Shown here: positions 58,083 through 64,000 of the stretch, one piece after another
How the letters are laid out: every line of letters begins with the position of its first letter
Numbering within the stretch: position 1 is the stretch's first letter
Assembly (NCBI GenBank): GCA_009667805.1
Contig: CM019063.1
Coordinates: 83,541,877 to 83,605,876 of the forward strand
Direction of reading: 5' to 3'
Length of the DNA stretch: 64,000 nt
Source: Leptobrachium leishanense
Lineage: Eukaryota; Chordata; Amphibia; Anura; Megophryidae
Notes under the pieces: model-generated
What the model was told of the DNA's origin: nothing
The model's input: only the letters and a program-made list of their open reading frames with translations
The model's database searches: none
Position numbers and translations under genes: made by a program

Positions 58083-58953
58083 CAGGGTTATTCAAAGAGA
58101 TTTGATAAGTCACCGGACGTTCGGTGACTTTTTGTTCCCCGCACTTCGGGGTGATTCGGCGATACTAGTTCACCGACCCTGCGGTGTATTCAGCATGCAC
58201 CGCAGGGCCCCCGTAGTGCAGGGAAAACTCGCCGCAAACACACTGAACACTCACCGCAAAACCCACCGAACACTCACCGAAACCTGCAGAAACTGCTGAA
58301 TTAACCCCGCCGAACATGCCGGAGAAACCCAAATAGCCGCCGATGACAGCGCAGGGCAGCCGCCGGAAAAAGCTGATATGCAGACAAATGAGGTGAGAAA
58401 AAAAATCTGTATGCTTGAAAGTTAGAAAATTAAAATGCTGTTTGTAAAAAAACTACAGAACGAAAATGTCTGAAATTTACATATAAGGTCCAATCAATGA
58501 TAATAAAAAGGTCTGTTACCGAAAAAAACGATTAGAGGAAAAGGAAAAAAAAATTGCCCCAAATAATGCCCAAAAGATCCTAAAAAAATCTATAAATAAG
58601 ACACTTTTTACAGCAGAATAAAATAATAAACGGTTTATTAGATATTGGATTAAAAGAGGAATATTTTTAGTATTGAAACCTATGGGATTCACCTGAATAA
58701 ACCTGCCAAATGAAAACACCGAACAGCAGGGCAATTCGGCAACTTTTCACTGCTGTTTTGCTCTCAGAATAGACGAAGCATTGCTTCTCTAGGGGGGATT
58801 TCACTGCCCTCGAACAGGCAACGAATAGGCACCGTGTGTGCAGGCAATTCGCCAACATCAGAATAGCCGAATGGCCAGGAAAGGTAACCGTACGCTGAAT
58901 TTCACTGTTCGGTTGCCTTTCGGGGCCAAATCAATTCGCTTTGAATAACCCCA
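58083..58953. mobile_element. CAGGG-family long element (871 bp), copy 2
   Basis: Left end CAGGGTTATTCAAAGAG, right end (complement TGGGGTTATTCAAAGCG), TTA on both sides (58080-58082, 58954-58956). It aligns with 10677-11546 over its length, including both subterminal hairpins. No transposase ORF. Confidence 0.85.
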
Positions 58954-58956
58954 TTA

Positions 58957-59525
58957 ATGATTTGCAGTTACATATTTCACACATTTCCATTACATTAATA
59001 TTTCCTGAACATGTTTATCTCTTATAGAAAACCTCCTGCTATAGTTACTTTCCAGAAATTATATTTTCTAAACAAATGATATATATGAGAAATATCTATC
59101 CTCTCAATAGCACCTCACTAGAGACATTACAGAGTATTCTATTCCAAGCATTCGGAGGTGAATCTGAAACATACATAAACAAACCTAGAATGAATACCAC
59201 ATATTCCAGACACCAGAACAACACACTGTAAGCCATGATCACACAAGCTCTATTGTGGCATGTAAAAATTCACAGTTTTGTCAGCTTGTTCCAACAGAAA
59301 TAAATCATGTATTTAATTACCCTGAATAAAAAGCTGCTTCAGATACCTTCAATAAATACTGACACATGTGTTTACTATGTTGCGTAGCGTATTTCAATAA
59401 ATATTAAACAGGTGCTGGTAGATGGTTGGTATTGCTAATATGTAGTTTTCTGATCCAGCAATGACTACCTGATGGCTGTTTGTGTAATACAAAACTTTAT
59501 CAAGTTAATTACACCTGCTTTTATA
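58957..59525. other. No recognised feature
   Basis: AT-rich flank between two elements. Confidence 0.5.
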
Positions 59526-60265
59526 GGGCCAAATTACATTCCTAGCGGTAAAAAGGGGGCGCTAGGGAGGAAAAACTGGGCTCGCAGTTTTCCCCCTAGC
59601 GTGCCCATTTTACCGCTAGATTACAATGTAGGCGCTAAAAAAAGCTGCCTGCATTGTTACCACGCGCTACTCCCCAGGATGCGCACGGCAGCACTGACCG
59701 CCACCGCGAGCATCCTCTCAATGGAGTCCATAGGACTCCATTGAAGCAGACGCCGGCGGTCGCATGACCTGCCGGATCTCACCTCGCGAGATCCGGCCGG
59801 TCAGCGTAGTGAAAGGCAGGGAGAGACTGGGGGGACTTTTTCCCCCAGTCTTTCCCTGCTCCCGCCGGACTGAGGAGGCAGACAGAGCCGCGGTCATCGT
59901 CGCGGGACATGAGGTGAGTATATGATTCATTTTTTTGTTTCTTGGCTGGTGTTAACGGATTCTGCAGAAGCGGAATCCGTTAACACCAAGTCCTGTCTCT
60001 GGTTAACTTTTCGTTAACCGCGGCCGGACGTTAATCAGCGTTAGGACTTTGTAATACTAACGCTGATTAACACTTTGCGCTCCCCATGTTAAGTATAGGA
60101 CGCGCGAAGTACAGTAACCTCGCGCTGAAAAGCGCAAGGTACCAAACGCTAACGGGTTACTTAACCCGTTAGCGTTTGGATTGTAATTTGCGGTAACTAC
60201 CTGGGCTAATGTTAACGCTCATGTAAGTGAGTGCTAACGTTAGCACCAAGTATGTAATTTGGTCC
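59526..60265. mobile_element. Non-autonomous DNA element (740 bp), GGCCAAATTACAT ends
   Basis: Left end GGGCCAAATTACATTCCTAG; right end (complement GGACCAAATTACATACTTGG) followed by TGCTAACGTTAGCAC. Several internal palindromes occur (CTAACGGGTTACTTAACCCGTTAG at about 60146-60175, given in part; GGTGTTAACGGATTC and complement at 59950-59990). GC-rich in the first half. No ORF with motif and no clear duplication. Confidence 0.65.
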
Positions 60266-60495
60266 AAAGTGTCTTGTACTGTATATGATAACTTGTTTGG
60301 TTTTATTTTTCAGATTTATATATTTTCACCTTAGCCTGAGAATAGTAATATGTACTTAAAAGGATAAATAATAATGTAACTGACTACACCTCCATGTCTA
60401 ATACTCAGGCCCTCAACCCCAATTTTGGAACTAAGGCCTTGATTTAATTCAGCCCTATAGCTGAAATGGCACCTTTTTTCATGCAGTAGATGCCT

Positions 60496-60782
60496 ACACA
60501 TACTCACCTACATCGGCCCCCAGTCCTCCACCGGTTGTACATACTCACCTAAATCGGCATCGACCGGTGGCAGTCCTCCTGCATCCAGTGCCCGCTCTCT
60601 GTGTCGGTCGCAGGATGATGTCACGAAAGCCTTTGACCCAGGGCCAAAGGTTCCGTGACGTCATACCAGCGACCAACGGAGAGAGGACACTGGATGCAGG
60701 ATGACTGCCACCGGTGGAGGCCGATGTAGGGGAGTATGTGCAACCGGTGGAGGGCTCGAAGCCGATGTAGGTGAGTATGTGC
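60496..60782. repeat. Foldback repeat with ~143-bp arms and almost no loop
   Basis: 60496-60639 pairs with 60640-60782: ACATACTCACC, CCACCGGT, GGCAGTCCTCCTGCATCCAG and GTCACGAAAGCCTTTG on one side meet their near-complements on the other. The centre is TTTGACCCAGGGCCAAAGG. Confidence 0.8.
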
Positions 60783-60848
60783 ACCGCTCTCCACCCCCCA
60801 ACAAAATCCATCAAATGTTCCGTGACGTGCCCCCTGCTCGACCGGCCT

Positions 60849-60921
60849 CCAAGCTCAGGCAAGCCCCAGGCTCGGCTGGGCCTCTAGGCCCAGGCCAAGC
60901 CAGGGGCTTGCCTGAGCCTGG
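60849..60921. repeat. GC-rich hairpin
   Basis: CCAAGCTCAGGCAAGCCCC pairs with GGGGCTTGCCTGAGCCTGG around a CCTCTAGGCCC centre, with a few mismatches. Confidence 0.75.
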
Positions 60922-60984
60922 ATGATGGCCGAGCAGGCAGCTCGTCCGTCCTCCAGACTCAGGCGAGTCCCCGGCTCCAGGCCC

Positions 60985-61106
60985 TATTTTGAAAGTGAAA
61001 TTTTCGGCCGATTTTTCTTCGGCTGAAATTTCCATTTCGGCCGAAACCAAAAACACCATTTTCGGACGATAATTTTCGGTGGCCAAAATTTCAGTGCATC
61101 CCTATA
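60985..61106. repeat. hAT-like right end (TAGGGATGCACTGAAA)
   Basis: Repeated TTTCGGCCGAAA-type words end in a terminus whose complement is TAGGGATGCACTGAAATTTT, a common hAT terminus in vertebrates. The partner left end is not found nearby; it may be truncated. Confidence 0.55.
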
Positions 61107-61292
61107 TACAATGCATCTGGTATTTTTTATTTACCCTCGTCTAAGTGTTTTATTTGTCCAAAATTCCCAAAGAGTTAACCCAGTAAGAGGGTCAAGAGTT
61201 CTGAATTTGCTATAATACATTGCGTCAGTATTTGCTTTGAGATTTTATGTTCACGTCTAACTGTATTGCGCCTATTACCTTACTGATCATTG

Positions 61293-61497
61293 TACCGGCT
61301 GGGTGGAGTAGAGGTAACCTCACTGCTCTATAACCGTGGAGACTGTGGAGACACAGGTTCGATCCCGGCAAGAGCACCTCTCCAGTAAGTGTCCTTGGGC
61401 AAGACACCTAACGGTACATACTCGCCACCCAGGACATACTTGAAAACGAGAGAAATCTCAATGTATCCTTCCAGCTAAAACACTTTAATAAAAATAA
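61293..61497 (+). mobile_element. tRNA-derived SINE, copy 3, full length
   Basis: The most complete copy: head ACCGGCTGGGTGGAGTAGAG, B box GGTTCGATCCC, CCAGTAAGTGTCCTTGGGC body, tail ACATACTTGAAAACGAGAG and TTCC, ending in AATAATAATG. It is not a tRNA gene: the head lacks a paired acceptor stem and is fused to a LINE-like tail. Confidence 0.85.
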
Positions 61498-61587
61498 TAA
61501 TGTTGTGTTCATGCTTCTCAATGCCTATATAACACTGTATTCCTCAGTATCCATGTAAATGATGAGATGGCGCTAAAGTCTAGCACT

Positions 61588-61992
61588 TTAACCTCCCTGG
61601 CGGTCTATTTATTTTAAAATTACTTGTCTACAAACGCTCCATTCCCCCCCCCCAACGGCATCCTGAGTGTGGCTCGGGGTTAAATTCCTATGCTGGAAGC
61701 GGTAACCCCATTTAACACTCAGGATGCCGCTGGATACATCACCTGTCCCTGCGCTCCCTCCTCGATGTCCCCCGCAGCCTCCTCCGGCGATCGCGACCCT
61801 CTTACTTCCTGGTTCCCTCCTCACGAAAAGGAAACCAGGAAGCATGAGGTCGCGATCGCCAGAGGAGACTGCAGAGATCGAGGGAGCGCATAGAGAGGTA
61901 ATGTATACAGCCCGAGTGTGTCTCGGGGATACCGCTCTCAGCGGTGAAATTTAACCCTGGGACACACTCGGAATAACCGTCAGGGAGGTTAA
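61588..61992. repeat. TTAA-bounded MITE (405 bp), piggyBac-like
   Basis: Ends TTAACCTCCCTGGCGGTCTA and TTAACCTCCCTGACGGTTAT (right end as complement), with TTAA as outermost bases. The inside holds the inverted pairs CGGCATCCTGAGTGTG/CACTCAGGATGCCG and GCGATCGC words. TTAA specificity suggests piggyBac. Confidence 0.8.
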
Positions 61993-63398
61993 TAAAAAAT
62001 ACTTTTTTGTGGTCATCGGTTTTTTAAAGTCACATTAACTATATAAAGTGCTAAAAGTAGGCAGTAACACCAAATGTTCTAAACTGCAAACACAATAAGA
62101 ATGCGCAAACTCAGACACTGCTACGGTTAATACTATACTGTATGAGGCTTATATAATGCGATCAAAACCTCACCCTTCCAACACGCAAACGGATAATTCA
62201 CTATCCCATTAATTAAAGAATTCACTATCCCATTAATTAAAGATAATTCACTGTCCCATTAATTGTATAAATGCATATAAGCATTACATAAATATAATTT
62301 TACATAAAAAATATACCTTCACATTAATAAATACACGGTTATTATAGGAGTAATATGAGAATATACAGCCTATTCTAATTAAATAATTTTATTTACATGA
62401 GCATCATGTTTGACTGATTCGCTAAGCTTTGTAGCTTGCTACACAACAGAAGAGTGATCACATAAAGGAGAGAAGTGAACCTTCTTTAACCAAAAATAAA
62501 ATAGTAATAATAATAATCATCATATTACTAATAGCAAAATAGCTTTCATTACTCCTTTGAGTACAGCTAATTAATTAGTCAAATCTTCTCAAATCAGTCC
62601 CAATTTAATCTCAGCTGAGAATGTTTAGTTCCTGCAGGTTTCATTGTGTATCCGTCTTTCGGCAATTTACCTATAATATAATAAACATAATAAATCAATT
62701 TACTTTTACATACATGTAAAATAAATAAATTTAATTTAAATAACCATCATTTTACACATGTAATAATAAATAAAGTGAATTTAAAGCAATTTAATTGTAA
62801 GTAACCTTACCTAGGAGAAGCTGACGTGCGTTGCTGTCAAGATCTCAGTGTTAACTTTTTAAATGCAGCACAACATGTATTATTATTTTAAATATATATG
62901 TATTATAAAATATTATAGCTTTTATACATGTGTAACTTCAATACCAAAGCCATATTGAGGGCTATATCATAGACCCCCATTGTTAAAGAATAGTTTATCT
63001 CTACTACAGCAAGGCAGCTTATGGCCTAGCGGTGCACCAAGAACAGGTGACGCTCGCCCCTGCCCGCTCTTTTCATTCTCAAATACTGATGTAAAGTGAA
63101 TCAGTGTCTCCAGACATTCTCTGTGCTTGTCTTTGTCTTTTCCAGCGACTTGCTCTAGAGCAACTTTACCAGTCACAGTATACCACGTGTAATACGTTTT
63201 AAAAAACTACAACTCCAGTCAGCAATATGCTCTTTGGTTTCATTTCCAGCGCGACATGGGCAGCTCAGCAACTCGTATGACTTGCGACACCTGAAACTAG
63301 GGACATGCAAGGTACCTACTGCTACCCCACGAGTGGCCGGTCACTCGCGACTGAGCGGTTGTATTCACAGCATTGTAGTCTGGGTGATCAGGGCATAA
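61993..63398. other. No gene; short tandem repeat at 62190-62262
   Basis: Three copies of ATTCACTATCCCATTAATTA-like units lie at about 62193-62262. 62280-62950 is AT-rich. No coding signal. Confidence 0.5.
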
Positions 63399-63723
63399 GA
63401 CTGGCGGCACACTAGCAAACATTTTGCGTCCGTCTGACCGTACTGTTTGCTGTCCGTCGTAGCTTTATAAAGGAGTCAATTAAACACACCACACAAAGCC
63501 CCTGCGCACTTGTTCACGGACGGGCAAAGCATAAAGCCACGGACGCAAAAATAACATCGACGTTAAAAAGCTAAACGGACGCAGAAACAACGCCGCCATG
63601 TATTTTCCTAGGGTGTGGAGACATCAGACATTACGGATGCACTTTATGCAGTACTCACAATATCTCCCGTGAAAAAGTGCGTCCGTAATGGACGCAGTAC
63701 AGTATGCTCGTGTGCTGGCTGCC
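63399..63723. repeat. Possible Harbinger-like MITE (325 bp)
   Basis: Left end GACTGGCGGCACACTAGCA and right end (complement GGCAGCCAGCACACGAGCAT) are loosely inverted, with TAA to the left and TTA to the right. The inside shares GTGAAAAAGTGCGTCCG with the other Harbinger-like copies. Confidence 0.6.
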
Positions 63724-64000
63724 TTAATAGACACTTGTGATATCTCAATATATATATCAGTCCTACCCCAGCAGTCCTTGCACTAGCCCACCAGAGGGCG
63801 TTATTCTCGTCGTGTCAAGGTTACCAACCGCGATTCTTTATTAAGCAACTATAGTGCAACAATATTGTCTTGAATATCTCGCCAGGTGTGTATTTCAGTT
63901 CGTTGATTTCAGAACACACGTGTGACAAGCGTGGAACCTCACGTTTTCATACATTGGTGTTTAACAAACTGTCCGATACGTTATTTCTCAGGTGCGAGTA

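Noticed and set aside
61293..61400. Possible tRNA gene (A and B box present)
   Set aside because: No complete cloverleaf or acceptor stem; the same head is fused to a LINE-like tail in three places, so it is a SINE.

Overview
The window looks like intergenic and intronic DNA from a large, repeat-rich vertebrate genome. An amphibian, probably a frog, is the best guess. I infer this from the mix of elements: several Tc1 (DD34E) transposons, Penelope-like elements with GIY-YIG ends, CR1 and L1 non-LTR retrotransposons, 3-bp-TSD (Harbinger-like) and hAT-like MITEs, and a tRNA-headed SINE. There are no bacterial gene features, CRISPR arrays, rRNA or functional tRNA genes, and I saw no retroviral gag/pol/env. 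Host coding sequence is limited to two candidate terminal exons on the + strand (2143-2311 and 46331-46492), neither of which I can name.

1-12 kb: part of a CpG-rich 'GGGC' element, hairpin MITEs, a Penelope remnant, a host-like last exon, and a second, complete GGGC element. Then comes a 6.3-kb nest at 5421-11689: a Tc1 transposon split by a 5'-truncated Penelope element (13-bp TSD), which itself holds a 5'-truncated CR1. The same Tc1 is also split by an 870-bp element with CAGGGTAATTCA termini. 12-30 kb: hAT-like elements with 8-bp TSDs (one carrying a 34-bp minisatellite), CAGGG hairpin MITEs with 3-bp AT-rich TSDs, the 3' end of an L2/CR1-type LINE, a large inverted repeat, a hAT element holding a deleted Tc1, and a full-length but broken Tc1 next to a minisatellite.

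30-46 kb: an L1 cluster on the minus strand. L1-A (30859-34043, 14-bp TSD) and L1-B (37644-39037) share one internal deletion that joins ORF1 straight to the ORF2 C-terminus. L1-C (34745-36649) is a different subfamily that kept endonuclease and C-terminus but lost the reverse transcriptase. The 3' end of L1-C, with its flank, recurs as an inverted duplicate at 43068-44670. Around and between these lie arrays of a ~57-bp unit that were hit by a 1.8-kb hAT-like element and a Harbinger-like MITE.

46-64 kb: the second host-like exon, more MITEs, three copies of a tRNA-derived SINE (one split by a MITE), a GGGC element split by an almost intact Tc1 of a second family (51606-53224), TTAA-bounded MITEs and foldback repeats. 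No operon or pathway is present. What links the pieces is transposition: nested insertions give relative ages, and non-autonomous elements appear beside relatives that share their ends (SINE tail with LINE tail, MITE termini with longer elements).
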